From Halioglobus maricola (GTDB lineage Bacteria; Pseudomonadota; Gammaproteobacteria; Pseudomonadales; Halieaceae): a stretch of DNA of 64,000 nucleotides. Position numbers and translations under genes: made by a program. Below, one piece after another: positions 26,801 through 34,581 of the stretch (position 1 is its first letter; each line of letters begins with the position of its first letter). The notes under the pieces were generated by a model, which was not told where the DNA came from, ran no database searches, and was given only the letters and a program-made list of their open reading frames with translations. The stretch spans positions 1,936,501-2,000,500 of the forward strand of contig NZ_CP036422.1 in the NCBI RefSeq assembly GCF_009388985.1. The letters are read 5' to 3'.

Positions 26801-27431
26801 AGAACATTTACTGCAGGACGCGCATGCCGGATACGGAATACCGGTTAACGTATTTCGCGGCGAAATGATGCTCGCGCACGAAAGCTATGCAGGACACATG
26901 AATACTGACGATATGTTTACCCGTCTGTTGTTCAGCGTGATAGAAACCGGGCTGGCACCGCGCTCTTTCTACCAACTGGATAGTGAAGGCAAAGTGCAGA
27001 GCGGTCACTACAATGGTTTGCCTGTTAATGTGGTGGCGCAGGCCATCGTCAATGGTCGCAACTTTAACCCGGATGCGTACAAGTTGTATTACATCTCAAA
27101 CTACCACCATGACGACGGCTGCTCTCTCGATGCATTTGTCGACTGGATTGAAGCTGCCGGGCATGTAATAACCCGCGTTGACGACCACCGGGAATGGGTG
27201 CAGCGTTTCGAGCAGAAACTCAAAGCCTTGCCGGACGAGCGCAAACAGTTTTCAGCCCTGGCCATAATTAGCGCATTTAGTCAGCCCTATCCCGCGGGCA
27301 ATTACGGCCGAGGATGCGATAACTTCATGGCTCTTATGCAGCAACATTATGAATCGGGCGTGCCACATCTGGATCAACGTTTTATCAATAAGTGTCTTGC
27401 AGACATGAAAGTCCAAGGTTTAGTCCATTAG
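23889..27431 (+). CDS. car: Carboxylic acid reductase (CAR) 2
   Basis: 1180 residues, paralogue of CAR 1 with the same three-domain layout. Adenylation motif IHSSGSTGKPKG near 253; carrier Ser693 in LGGDSLGA; reductase domain from LLTGANGFLGRF, with SSVAVSQF and catalytic Tyr964/Lys968 in YGLSK. Shared stretches such as FSQENGLLSSVRKRL show common origin, but the sequences are well diverged, so this is not a recent duplication. Expected reaction: acid to aldehyde with ATP and NADPH, with transfer between domains on a phosphopantetheine arm. Acyl specificity cannot be read from sequence. Confidence 0.95.
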   Translation: MNNTTGLPEPSSRLKARFKEMVEKDPDMLRYMPDTNVTEQALQPGLSITEKLDLIIDGYSQRTALAERAYTLEPNGTRQHQQTFTGITYGEFGHRVRSLANAWRNNSEHSVEPDGMVFVIGFASIDYQVIDTACLYAQAVTVPMQSMTSGADLDETIANIDPATIAASLNDLEIATEHAIRHKGIKSLIVFDFEPQDVDDCSKYHNAEKMIAASGLPIALTSLQELIELGGCMEWEPLPPHPQGEERLAAIIHSSGSTGKPKGAMLQEKAIKKMYDTLLMAPRMAPQFVVCYAPLNHILGRAAVAGALLVGGICNFTLRPDMSSLFEDIRITEPTRLSFFPRVFELIYQQFQNEVAKRVRAGEKEDVASAQVKQEMGRNFLGTRLLTGSVGGAPTSAHVRQFMAECFEFRLLNSYGNTESGSGNIAIDGKISPQTIAEYKLRDVPELGYYTSDKPYPRGELCYKGTVSTSGYYKDPEATAELFDEEGFLLTGDIVEEIGSGHIAIIDRRKDVLKLSQGEYVALGQLQAKFESGSAAIRQIYLYGNSLQAYLLAVIVPDLEAVHSLIGADAAETDLDSFLRQEMQRVAREESIKSFEVPRGFIVEREPFSQENGLLSSVRKRLAPAFKKKYGERLEAIYAEHESRKDEHLQQIKDTTNKLSTKEKVCEVLKYLLNIENISPDSPGNFSDLGGDSLGAASFSLLLEEVFGVNIPADLLLSPTAGISRWAETIDRSLNGELEAVSYASIHGKGAEEVFASDLKVERFLIDTDLELARSSLPAVATEDEATFLLTGANGFLGRFVCVDLLKKASTVGGKVVCLIRAHDDASARSRLDEVFSAWSDVDASLENEYLKLASKHLEVLAGDIAEPDLGLDSATFRRLTEEVNRIVHVGALVNHKMSYPNLFNANVVGTAEIIKMALLVRKKPIDFVSSVAVSQFLDTSQGVNEEAPLQDSAQLSDFYASGYGLSKWAGEHLLQDAHAGYGIPVNVFRGEMMLAHESYAGHMNTDDMFTRLLFSVIETGLAPRSFYQLDSEGKVQSGHYNGLPVNVVAQAIVNGRNFNPDAYKLYYISNYHHDDGCSLDAFVDWIEAAGHVITRVDDHREWVQRFEQKLKALPDERKQFSALAIISAFSQPYPAGNYGRGCDNFMALMQQHYESGVPHLDQRFINKCLADMKVQGLVH

Positions 27432-27468
27432 GCCGCCCGCGACATCAACAGACTTTCTTGATAAGACT

Positions 27469-27891
27469 CTACTTTCTACTGATCTTGGCGACTGTGCTTG
27501 CCGTTGCGGATAGCACACCCTCGGCATTGTATAGACTCCCTTCCAAGAAGGCTGTCCTGTAACCTGCCTTCACAATTCTTCCCTCGGCCCTCAATAAGCC
27601 CGCGCGCGTAACATCAGGATAGCTCGTCTTTATCTCAAGCGATGACACCGCCTTCACGTTGTCCTCGCAAGCGAACATCGCATGGCTCATTGCTGCATCG
27701 AGCATAGCAGTTGTAAATCCGCCTTGGACAATGTCCACCGAGTGACAGAAATCTGTACTAACATTGAATTCAAAAGTACAGCTTTGGGCCTCGATGTCTA
27801 CCGTAAGGAGGCGCGCGCCAAGCATTTGCAGGAATTTTGGTGCTTGCGCGTTGAACTTATCGACGAGGTTTTGTTCGTGTGTAGATCGCAT
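27469..27891 (-). CDS. PaaI-type hotdog thioesterase
   Basis: 140 residues. The hotdog motif VDIVQGGFTTAMLDAAMSHA (HGG variant VQGG, with the Asp of LDAA) and SSLEIKTSYPDVTRAG fit PaaI/YbgC-like acyl-CoA thioesterases. It is last in a minus-strand unit, 26 bases after the metallophosphoesterase. Cleaving acyl-CoA would yield free acid, the substrate of the CARs; that link is inference. Confidence 0.85.
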   Translation of the reverse strand: MRSTHEQNLVDKFNAQAPKFLQMLGARLLTVDIEAQSCTFEFNVSTDFCHSVDIVQGGFTTAMLDAAMSHAMFACEDNVKAVSSLEIKTSYPDVTRAGLLRAEGRIVKAGYRTAFLEGSLYNAEGVLSATASTVAKISRK

Positions 27892-27917
27892 TTATTCAAG
27901 TTCTCTCAAGATTCAGG

Positions 27918-28835
27918 TTAATGAAATGTGTCGTCAAAGACTTCTTCGGGTTCAAGGAATATGCCGTCGCACCACAAGAGTTTGGGGGCTACGTAGCCTC
28001 CCAGGCGGTCACGCTCGCGGGCATAGCCCAGGCAATTGGAGACATAGGTCACGCCGGCTATCGATCGGTTGCGTTGGTGGTGCTGATGGCCGTAGACATG
28101 CATGACCGCACCCAATCGCCTGATCTGCTCGTCGAGCTTGTCGCAGCCGGCAACCCGCGTGAAGTTGAACGTCGGTGCAGGGTCCTTAGGATAACTTGGG
28201 ATCACAGCACCTTCCTGGCAGAAGCGCGCTGCAGCCTCCAGTTGGTCAAAGATCAGTTCCTTGCGCGGCAGGAAATGACTAAAACTTAGTATGGGAGCAT
28301 CGTAAGAGCGTGCGATTGCTTCGTTGTTCAGTGACAGAAAATGATCGGCAATAGCGCCGCAATCCTGATCAAATCGGTCTGGCCATCGGCAGTAATAATT
28401 GTCCATCCAGTAGCTGTTTTTCCAGTCCTCTCCCTCTTTGTTAATAAGCAGGGTATGCCTGTCGGCTTCCGCTGTTCTGTACCAGGAATACAGTGGCACC
28501 AGCCAGACGGCACTCTGGCCCTTGCCGACCCTGAAAGGCTCGGTATAAACCCCGAGTCGCTGGCAGAGGTCCACAATGTCATGGAATTTTTCCAGTGAAT
28601 CTGCCGCAGCCTCATCTCGCACCCAAAGTTCGTGGTTGCCGGGAACGTAGACTAGTTGAGCGAATTTCTGCTGCAAGCTGACCAGCAATTTTTCCAGCAG
28701 GCTCAGTGAATCACTCACATCCCCAGCGATGATCAATGTGTCATCAAGGTAGTCGTTGTTGGAAAGCGACAACATGTATCGCAGGTTTTCGGGATAATCC
28801 ACATGGAGGTCTGAAATGGCGAAAATGCGTGGCAT
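27918..28835 (-). CDS. Calcineurin-like metallophosphoesterase, PptH-like
   Basis: 305 residues with all metal-site motifs: Asp9/His11 (SDLH), Asp39 (GDVSD), Asn67/His68 (GNHELW), SHFLP, and YGHQHH near the C-terminus. GNHELW, the later VYGHxH-xxR, and a following GYxRE-type segment also occur in PptH (Rv2795c) of Mycobacterium tuberculosis, which removes phosphopantetheine from carrier proteins and is encoded beside the transferase PptT. Here too the gene lies 18 bases from a phosphopantetheinyl transferase. I infer that it can strip the arm from the CARs. A general nucleotide phosphoesterase is the alternative. Confidence 0.8.
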   Translation of the reverse strand: MPRIFAISDLHVDYPENLRYMLSLSNNDYLDDTLIIAGDVSDSLSLLEKLLVSLQQKFAQLVYVPGNHELWVRDEAAADSLEKFHDIVDLCQRLGVYTEPFRVGKGQSAVWLVPLYSWYRTAEADRHTLLINKEGEDWKNSYWMDNYYCRWPDRFDQDCGAIADHFLSLNNEAIARSYDAPILSFSHFLPRKELIFDQLEAAARFCQEGAVIPSYPKDPAPTFNFTRVAGCDKLDEQIRRLGAVMHVYGHQHHQRNRSIAGVTYVSNCLGYARERDRLGGYVAPKLLWCDGIFLEPEEVFDDTFH

Positions 28836-28853
28836 GCTTTGCTTGCAACGACC

Positions 28854-29525
28854 CTAAGGGGTGCTTGGCTTCAAATCTTGCGTCAACAATGTGCTGGCAT
28901 AGATGTACCGATTATCCATACTGAAGCGGCCGCGATAACAGCACTTGATGCCCTTGTCTTGCTGATGAATGTCCGCCGTGAAACTCCAGTCAGAGAGGCA
29001 AAGCTGGACTTCCGCTTCCTGGAAGCCTAGAAAAACGTCATGGATTGGATTAAATACCTTGTAAAGCGTCTCTTTGATGCAAAATAGGGTTTTCCCCCAA
29101 TCCAGCTTACGGTCGTCATCTGGCTGTCGGGCGATCCATTGTTGTTCACGCTCGGTACAGATTTTGGAAAGAACATTTGGGTTCATAGGTGTACGTGGCT
29201 CAACGTCGATACCGATGGCACGATAATGAGCCTGGGGTGCAACGGCGGCAGCACAATACCCCGCTGTGTGGGTGATGCTGCCAACATACCCAGCAGGCCA
29301 ATCCGGGCGCTTGCCACCGGCTACGGGTAGCAGATTGATATTCTCTTCGAACCCGAGCTGCAGCAAGGCAGCTTTCGCAGCGTGGCGGCCACTACGAAAC
29401 TCACGTTTACGTTTTTCCACGGCGTTAGCGACACATGCTTCTTCATCATCGTTTAGCAGTTGGGTCTGCATGGGCTCTGTCGCCACGACAAGAACGATAT
29501 CTGGGGGGAGGTGATTAGCCAGCAT
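28854..29525 (-). CDS. 4'-phosphopantetheinyl transferase, EntD/PptT type
   Basis: 223 residues. The conserved motifs are all present: RKREFRSGRHAAK at 39-51, GSITHT, Mg-binding Asp107/Glu109 in GIDVEP, and the FCIKETLYK motif with Lys151, Glu152 and Lys156. The enzyme moves phosphopantetheine from CoA onto a carrier Ser, which the two CARs require. Its start overlaps the end of the upstream SDR by 11 bases, so translation is probably coupled. No polyketide or peptide synthetase is in the window, which makes the CARs the likely clients. Confidence 0.93.
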   Translation of the reverse strand: MLANHLPPDIVLVVATEPMQTQLLNDDEEACVANAVEKRKREFRSGRHAAKAALLQLGFEENINLLPVAGGKRPDWPAGYVGSITHTAGYCAAAVAPQAHYRAIGIDVEPRTPMNPNVLSKICTEREQQWIARQPDDDRKLDWGKTLFCIKETLYKVFNPIHDVFLGFQEAEVQLCLSDWSFTADIHQQDKGIKCCYRGRFSMDNRYIYASTLLTQDLKPSTP

Positions 29526-30426
29526 TGCGAAGGTAGTCGACCCCCGTCAATTCCACAGAAAGATCCCAGAGCTTCTCCAGCTCCATCTGGTCAATCTTTC
29601 TCTGCGATACGCATATTGCTGGGCCCGCCATCTGCTTACGCTTCGAGGGTCCGCAGTATTCCCCGCCCTGTAAGGAAGAATCCGTAGCCGCCATCAAAGT
29701 CGGCCATGCACCTTGCTTGGGTGAATTTGCGAGCAATGCAAATAGTGGTGCAGCTAGCATTACCCACCATGGGAAGTGTCGCGACAGCTCGGTAGTGGCT
29801 ATGCCTGGATGACAGGCGATGGAGACACAGTTAGAGCCGGATGCTTTCAGGCGCTTATCAAGTTCTCGCGAAAACGCGAGATTCGCCAGCTTACTCATGC
29901 TGTAGCGCTCCATCGCGTCGTACCCTGTCTCGGCATTTATGTCATCAAATAGAAACTTGCCCTTAACCGCGGCAAGGCTGCTTGTGTTCACTACGCGACC
30001 AGCTGGACCTTCATCTAACTTATCAAGCAGGAGGCCTGTCAGGGCAAAAGGGCCTAGATGGTTAACGCCAAATTGCGATTCGAAACCGTCGGCTGTTAGT
30101 TCGTAAGGAGGAATCATAATGCCTGCGTTGTTGATCAGCAGGTCCAGGCGAGGCATTGCATTGATCTGCTCAGCAGCTTCTCTTACCGAAGACAGGCTGC
30201 CAAGATCCAACGGTATGTATTTGAGCAATGCGCTACTGTGCGCTTGCCTGATCTGCTCCATCGCGGCCTCGGCCTTGGCTTCTGAGCGACAAGCAACAAG
30301 AACCTCAGCGCCACGGCCGGCGAGTACTTTTGCCGTCTCAAAGCCCAGGCCTGTGTTAGCGCCTGTTACCAAAACGGTATTACCGGTCATGCTCGGCACG
30401 TCCCGGTCGGTGAATCCTTTAAGCAT
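29515..30426 (-). CDS. SDR oxidoreductase, first gene of the transferase unit
   Basis: 303 residues from ATG 30426; an upstream extension to 30537 is open but not SDR-like. TGANTGLG at 21-28, NNAG at 99-102, VVNTSSL, Tyr175 and Lys179 in YSMSK. Retinol-dehydrogenase-like, the third member of this group in the region. It heads the unit SDR, phosphopantetheinyl transferase, PptH-like enzyme, thioesterase, and diverges from a TetR regulator across 174 bases with a quasi-palindrome. Confidence 0.88.
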   Translation of the reverse strand: MLKGFTDRDVPSMTGNTVLVTGANTGLGFETAKVLAGRGAEVLVACRSEAKAEAAMEQIRQAHSSALLKYIPLDLGSLSSVREAAEQINAMPRLDLLINNAGIMIPPYELTADGFESQFGVNHLGPFALTGLLLDKLDEGPAGRVVNTSSLAAVKGKFLFDDINAETGYDAMERYSMSKLANLAFSRELDKRLKASGSNCVSIACHPGIATTELSRHFPWWVMLAAPLFALLANSPKQGAWPTLMAATDSSLQGGEYCGPSKRKQMAGPAICVSQRKIDQMELEKLWDLSVELTGVDYLRNAG

Positions 30427-30480
30427 AAGTGCACCTGTTCCTGGTGGGCGAGCACGCGACGTGCCCCACCATTTGAATAA

Positions 30481-30500
30481 TAATAAATGACCATTTAATA
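30481..30500. promoter_or_regulatory. Quasi-palindrome, probable TetR operator
   Basis: TAATAAATGACCATTTAATA matches its own reverse complement at 16 of 20 positions, with core AAATGACCATTT. It lies in the divergent space between the SDR/transferase unit and the TetR gene at 30601, the usual place for an autoregulated TetR operator. Confidence 0.55.
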
Positions 30501-30600
30501 TATTTCGAACGGTACATGATATCAAATGCCAATACAATTACTATTCGCCGAGTCGTGAGGTAGACTTTGGAGTTACAAGCGATAGAGGAAACAGGACGCC

Positions 30601-31227
30601 ATGCCAGCCCCCGCAAAACGCCGAACCCAGGCAGAACGCATCGAAGCCACTGAAGAGGCGATGTATGCGGCTGCTATCAAGTTAATCGCCAGGGACGGCC
30701 CCAACAAGATGACGCTTGCCAGTCTAGGCAAAGAGGCGGGCGTTAGTCCTGGGCTGGTCAACCATCGCTTTGGCTCGAAAAATAAGCTGCTCCAGGCTAC
30801 CTGCATGAGGGTCCTGGAGGAGTGGACAGAGATGCTGCGTGAGTCTTCGGTGGGCCACTCTGACTCCAGTATTGAGACACTGAAGTCAATGTGCCGATTC
30901 TACCTGGACAACGTCGCCAAACGCAGTGATCTGGTGCTGGCGCAGAGCCGGCTGATGTCGGAAGGGCGCGCATTAATTCCCGAATTGCGAACCACCTTCC
31001 GCAAGTACAACCGCCAGATTAGTGACATGATTGTTGAACTGCTGGAAAACGGCCAGAAAACCGGCGAAGTCAATGCCGACTTGGACCTCAGGTCCTTTTC
31101 CCACATGTGCATTGGCATGCTCCGGGGAATCGGGTCGCTACACCTGATAGACAAGACTGTGGACATCAATGCGGCCTACGACATGATTACCAGCACCTGC
31201 ACCGAGGTACTGAGTGCTCAGACGTGA
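30601..31227 (+). CDS. TetR family regulator divergent from the transferase unit
   Basis: 208 residues with AGGAAAC upstream. The helix-turn-helix is LIARDGPNKMTLASLGKEAG...LVNHRFGSKNKLL, of the BetI-like branch. It is followed by a GPH-type transporter and a dienoyl-CoA isomerase on the same strand and diverges from SDR-transferase-PptH-thioesterase. This makes it the likely local repressor of one or both units. The ligand may be an acyl-CoA or aldehyde, but nothing in the sequence proves it. Confidence 0.88.
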   Translation: MPAPAKRRTQAERIEATEEAMYAAAIKLIARDGPNKMTLASLGKEAGVSPGLVNHRFGSKNKLLQATCMRVLEEWTEMLRESSVGHSDSSIETLKSMCRFYLDNVAKRSDLVLAQSRLMSEGRALIPELRTTFRKYNRQISDMIVELLENGQKTGEVNADLDLRSFSHMCIGMLRGIGSLHLIDKTVDINAAYDMITSTCTEVLSAQT

Positions 31228-31305
31228 CCTGTCCGGGCTCGAAAATGGACCAGGCCTGGGCATTTCAGGCTTGCCAGGATTCGCGTAGACACACGCTATA
31301 GCCAT

Positions 31306-32655
31306 ATGTCCTCAAGGCCTAAAAGCACAAGAATATCGGTCCTGGCGAGCTATTGCTCGGTTTCATTACCCTTCGCCGCGCTCGGTCTGCCCTTAGCGGT
31401 TTATCTGCCGCCCTTTTTTGCGCAAGACCTTGGATTAGGTGTTGCAACCGTGGGGCTGATTTTTACGCTTGCCCGAATATGGGATGTTATCACCGACCCG
31501 ACCATTGGGTATCTGATGGACCGTTTCCCCAGTCGATGGGGCAAACGCCGGCACTGGATCGCTTTAAGTGTACCAATCACAATAGCCGGCGCATTCGCAA
31601 TCTATATGCCGCCGGATGCAGTATCGCCTTTCTATTTAGTCGCCTGGCTTTTTGTGCTCTATCTGGGCATGACCATAAGCTCGGTCACTCATCAGGCCTG
31701 GGGCGCTGATCTCACGACTTCATATCACGAGCGATCCCGTATTTACGGTTGGCGCGAGATCATTATGAGCCTTGGGATGCTACTGGTATTGATCGTACCT
31801 GCGCTCGCAGAACAACTATGGAATGTAGGCGCTCGGCAAAAAGTGGCCAGCATGGGTTGGTTTCTAATCATCAGCATGCCGATTACGGTTTTACTTTGCC
31901 TTAGGTTTGTACCCGACAAAGCAACCACTACACAGGTGCATACTCGTCTGACTGACATCATAGCTATTTTTAGTACCAATCCGGCCTATATCCGCTGCCT
32001 GATCGCAGTATTCCTCACGTTCTTTGCGGCTTCGGCGACGAGCGGTGTACTACTGTTTGCATTGAAGTGGATCTGGGGCCTGGAGGAGCAATCGAGCTCA
32101 TTGTTATTGCTATTTTTCCTGCCGGCTATTTTCGGGGCGCCTCTATGGATGGCATTGAGCTATCGGATCGGTAAACCAAAGGCGTTACTCATTGCTATGC
32201 TGTACGGCAGTTGCTGCCAGCTGGGGCTACTTTTGGTGCCTCACAATGACATCGTTTCTATCGCGTTTCTGTTTACACTAATGGGGCTGGGGGTCAGTTC
32301 GTCACCCATCTTGTTACGATCTCTTTTGGCTGACACTACCGATTTGGACGCGCTGCAGAACAAGGGTACCTATCGCACAGGATTTATGTTCGCTTGTTTT
32401 ACGACCGGTGAAAAGTTAGCAGGTGCCTTGGCGATTGGCAGCACCTATTTTCTGTTAGACCTTATCGGCTTCGACTCTACGGCAGAGCTTAACTCGCCTG
32501 AATCCGTACAGGGGTTATTGTACCTGGTCGTAGCTATACCCATTTTAGCCAATGCTGTGGCGATGCTGATGATCTGGCGGTTTCCTATTACGCCGGAAGC
32601 TCATAAGGAAATTATCGCTGAGCTGGAAGGTATTGGCGCACTAGCCAACCATTAG
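31306..32655 (+). CDS. GPH-type MFS cation symporter
   Basis: 449 residues with about twelve membrane helices. ARIWDVITDPTIGYLMDRFPSR in parts, followed by WGKRRHWI, is the signature of the glycoside-pentoside-hexuronide:cation symporter family; SSVTHQAWGADLTTSYHERSRI is the second conserved block. In degraders of steroids and terpenoids this branch often accompanies catabolic genes rather than sugar genes. The isomerase gene begins 12 bases after its stop. Confidence 0.87.
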   Translation: MSSRPKSTRISVLASYCSVSLPFAALGLPLAVYLPPFFAQDLGLGVATVGLIFTLARIWDVITDPTIGYLMDRFPSRWGKRRHWIALSVPITIAGAFAIYMPPDAVSPFYLVAWLFVLYLGMTISSVTHQAWGADLTTSYHERSRIYGWREIIMSLGMLLVLIVPALAEQLWNVGARQKVASMGWFLIISMPITVLLCLRFVPDKATTTQVHTRLTDIIAIFSTNPAYIRCLIAVFLTFFAASATSGVLLFALKWIWGLEEQSSSLLLLFFLPAIFGAPLWMALSYRIGKPKALLIAMLYGSCCQLGLLLVPHNDIVSIAFLFTLMGLGVSSSPILLRSLLADTTDLDALQNKGTYRTGFMFACFTTGEKLAGALAIGSTYFLLDLIGFDSTAELNSPESVQGLLYLVVAIPILANAVAMLMIWRFPITPEAHKEIIAELEGIGALANH

Positions 32656-32667
32656 AAGGAACACACT

Positions 32668-33519
32668 ATGTTGAAAGACAACTACGAATGTTTTGATGTC
32701 ACTATTAGCGACAAGGTGGCCCACATCGTGCTATCTCGACCAGAAGCGATGAACAGCATGAATAAAGCCTTCTGGAACGATCTGCCTCAAATCATACAGG
32801 CAATCGATCGCGGTGCGCTTGCACGCGTTATCGTCATTTCCTCGCAAGGCAAGCATTTTACCGCCGGCATGGACTTGTCGATATTTGCGGGAGACGATCT
32901 CACTAGTGCTGAGCAGCACGACCAATACATCAACGCAGATGTTTTCCGCAATAACCTGAAACGCATTCAGCATAGTTTTAATGTCATCGAAGAGGCCCGC
33001 ATGCCCGTCCTGGTGGCTTGTCAGGGAGGTGTTATTGGTGGAGGTATTGACATGATCTGCGCAGGTGACATTCGCTGGTGCACCAGCGATGCCTTTTTCT
33101 GTGTGCAGGAAACGAACATAGCCATGACTGCCGATGTCGGTACTTTTCCACGCTTGCAGCGGTATGTAAGCGAAAGCTGGGTAAAACAAATGGCTTACAC
33201 TGGCGAACGAGTCCCTGCAGAAAAAGCCAAGGAGATTGGCTTGGTGAATGATGTTTTCGAATCACACGACCAGATGCTGACACACGTTATGGCCATAGCC
33301 AGTGAGATAGCCAAAAAGAGTCCTCTGGCTGTGACCGGGTGTAAAACGCTCATAAATTACGGCCGCGACCACTCTACTAGCGACACTCTGGATTACATTG
33401 GTGTGTGGAACGCCGGCATGCTCGCGGAAAGCCATATGCAAGAAGCTTTCACCGCCAGTATGGAAAAACGAGAAGCGGTGTTTCCTGAGCTAGGAAAAAC
33501 TCGTGATACAGCGTTCTAG
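32668..33519 (+). CDS. Delta(3,5)-delta(2,4)-dienoyl-CoA isomerase (ECH1-like)
   Basis: 283 residues, crotonase fold, with AGAAGGAA upstream. Asp128 (GGGID), Glu148 (VQETNI) and Asp156 (TADVG) reproduce both identity and spacing (20 and 8) of the catalytic Asp176/Glu196/Asp204 of mammalian dienoyl-CoA isomerase. It should shift double bonds during breakdown of odd-position unsaturated acyl-CoAs. Of the crotonases here it has the firmest functional call. Confidence 0.88.
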   Translation: MLKDNYECFDVTISDKVAHIVLSRPEAMNSMNKAFWNDLPQIIQAIDRGALARVIVISSQGKHFTAGMDLSIFAGDDLTSAEQHDQYINADVFRNNLKRIQHSFNVIEEARMPVLVACQGGVIGGGIDMICAGDIRWCTSDAFFCVQETNIAMTADVGTFPRLQRYVSESWVKQMAYTGERVPAEKAKEIGLVNDVFESHDQMLTHVMAIASEIAKKSPLAVTGCKTLINYGRDHSTSDTLDYIGVWNAGMLAESHMQEAFTASMEKREAVFPELGKTRDTAF

Positions 33520-33651
33520 CATCAGCAGGTGATCACGCTGTGACCTCCAGCAACTTAGCGAGTCGTCTCGTGGAGCTGGCTGTTGCAGAGGGACGCTCCG
33601 ATCAGAGCTGTAACCAAGGTCGCTTGGGGGCTATGTCGAATAAAGTCCAGG

Positions 33652-34581
33652 TTAAGGAAGAATCTTGTTAAGATCGCTCACGAAACTGTCGAACTGATCG
33701 TGATGGAGCCAGTGCCCGGCATTTTCATAGGCGATGACTTCAGCATTGCGGAAATGTGACAGGCGCCCGTCGGATTCAGGGCTTGAGGCCCAACTATTTT
33801 CGCCCCACATTAACCAGGTTGGACAGGTGATAGCCCCCCAAAGATCATGCAATACGTCTGAAGATAAATCGATAGGCGAGAGGGCGTTCAGGTGATAATC
33901 GAACTTCCAGCTATAACTGCCATCTTCGTTGCGGTTGAGGGCATGCCACGTTAAATGGCGCACTTGCTCGTCCGACAGCTGTTGATTCGCTGCTTTCATG
34001 CGCTGATAGGCCTCATCAAAATTTGAGTAGCACTTTGTTCCTCTGGCAGCATTCTTTTGCTTGGTTTCTATCCAGTCTCGTAAACGATCCAGTGATGGCT
34101 TTTCCTCAGAAGCTTTGTCTGGTGGGCTTAGTGGCCTCAAGCCTTCGATAGCCACCAGTTTTTCGACCTTATCAGGGTAAAGGCCGGCATATCTGAGAGC
34201 CATTGCTCCACCCAGGGAGTGTGCAACTATCCTGACTTTTTTATCAGCACTTAAGTTTTGGACCAGTTGCGCAATGTCGTAAATGAATGCATTTGAAGCG
34301 TAATTTCCATCGGGAGCCCAGGCGCTATCGCCATGGCCACGCAAGTCGGGGGCCACGACATGCCAATCATCTCTTAAACGTTCTGCGACCCAATCCCAGC
34401 TGCGACAGTGGTCTTTGCCGCCATGGATAAGGATGAGTAGGGGAGCTCCTGGGTTGCCCCAGTCGGTGTAGTGTAGCTTCAGGCGCTGTGAAATATAGTA
34501 ATGCGAAGTAGGGTAGATCAATCGGTTATACCTGAGTATGAAGGGGTTTGTGGCTGCCCTAGAAAATCCAATAGCCACCAT
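33652..34581 (-). CDS. Alpha/beta hydrolase
   Basis: About 309 residues when started at ATG 34581, which overlaps the upstream SDR by 23 bases. A TTG at 34521 preceded by CAGGT, leading into IYPTSHYYISQRLKLHYTDWG, is a reasonable alternative because family members often begin near that point. LLILIHGGKDHCRSWD gives the oxyanion region, VAHSLGGAM the nucleophile Ser, and ENAGHWLHHDQ the His. Esterase, lactonase or C-C hydrolase activities are possible. In this operon, near a Baeyer-Villiger monooxygenase, ester or lactone cleavage fits. Confidence 0.82.
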   Translation of the reverse strand: MVAIGFSRAATNPFILRYNRLIYPTSHYYISQRLKLHYTDWGNPGAPLLILIHGGKDHCRSWDWVAERLRDDWHVVAPDLRGHGDSAWAPDGNYASNAFIYDIAQLVQNLSADKKVRIVAHSLGGAMALRYAGLYPDKVEKLVAIEGLRPLSPPDKASEEKPSLDRLRDWIETKQKNAARGTKCYSNFDEAYQRMKAANQQLSDEQVRHLTWHALNRNEDGSYSWKFDYHLNALSPIDLSSDVLHDLWGAITCPTWLMWGENSWASSPESDGRLSHFRNAEVIAYENAGHWLHHDQFDSFVSDLNKILP

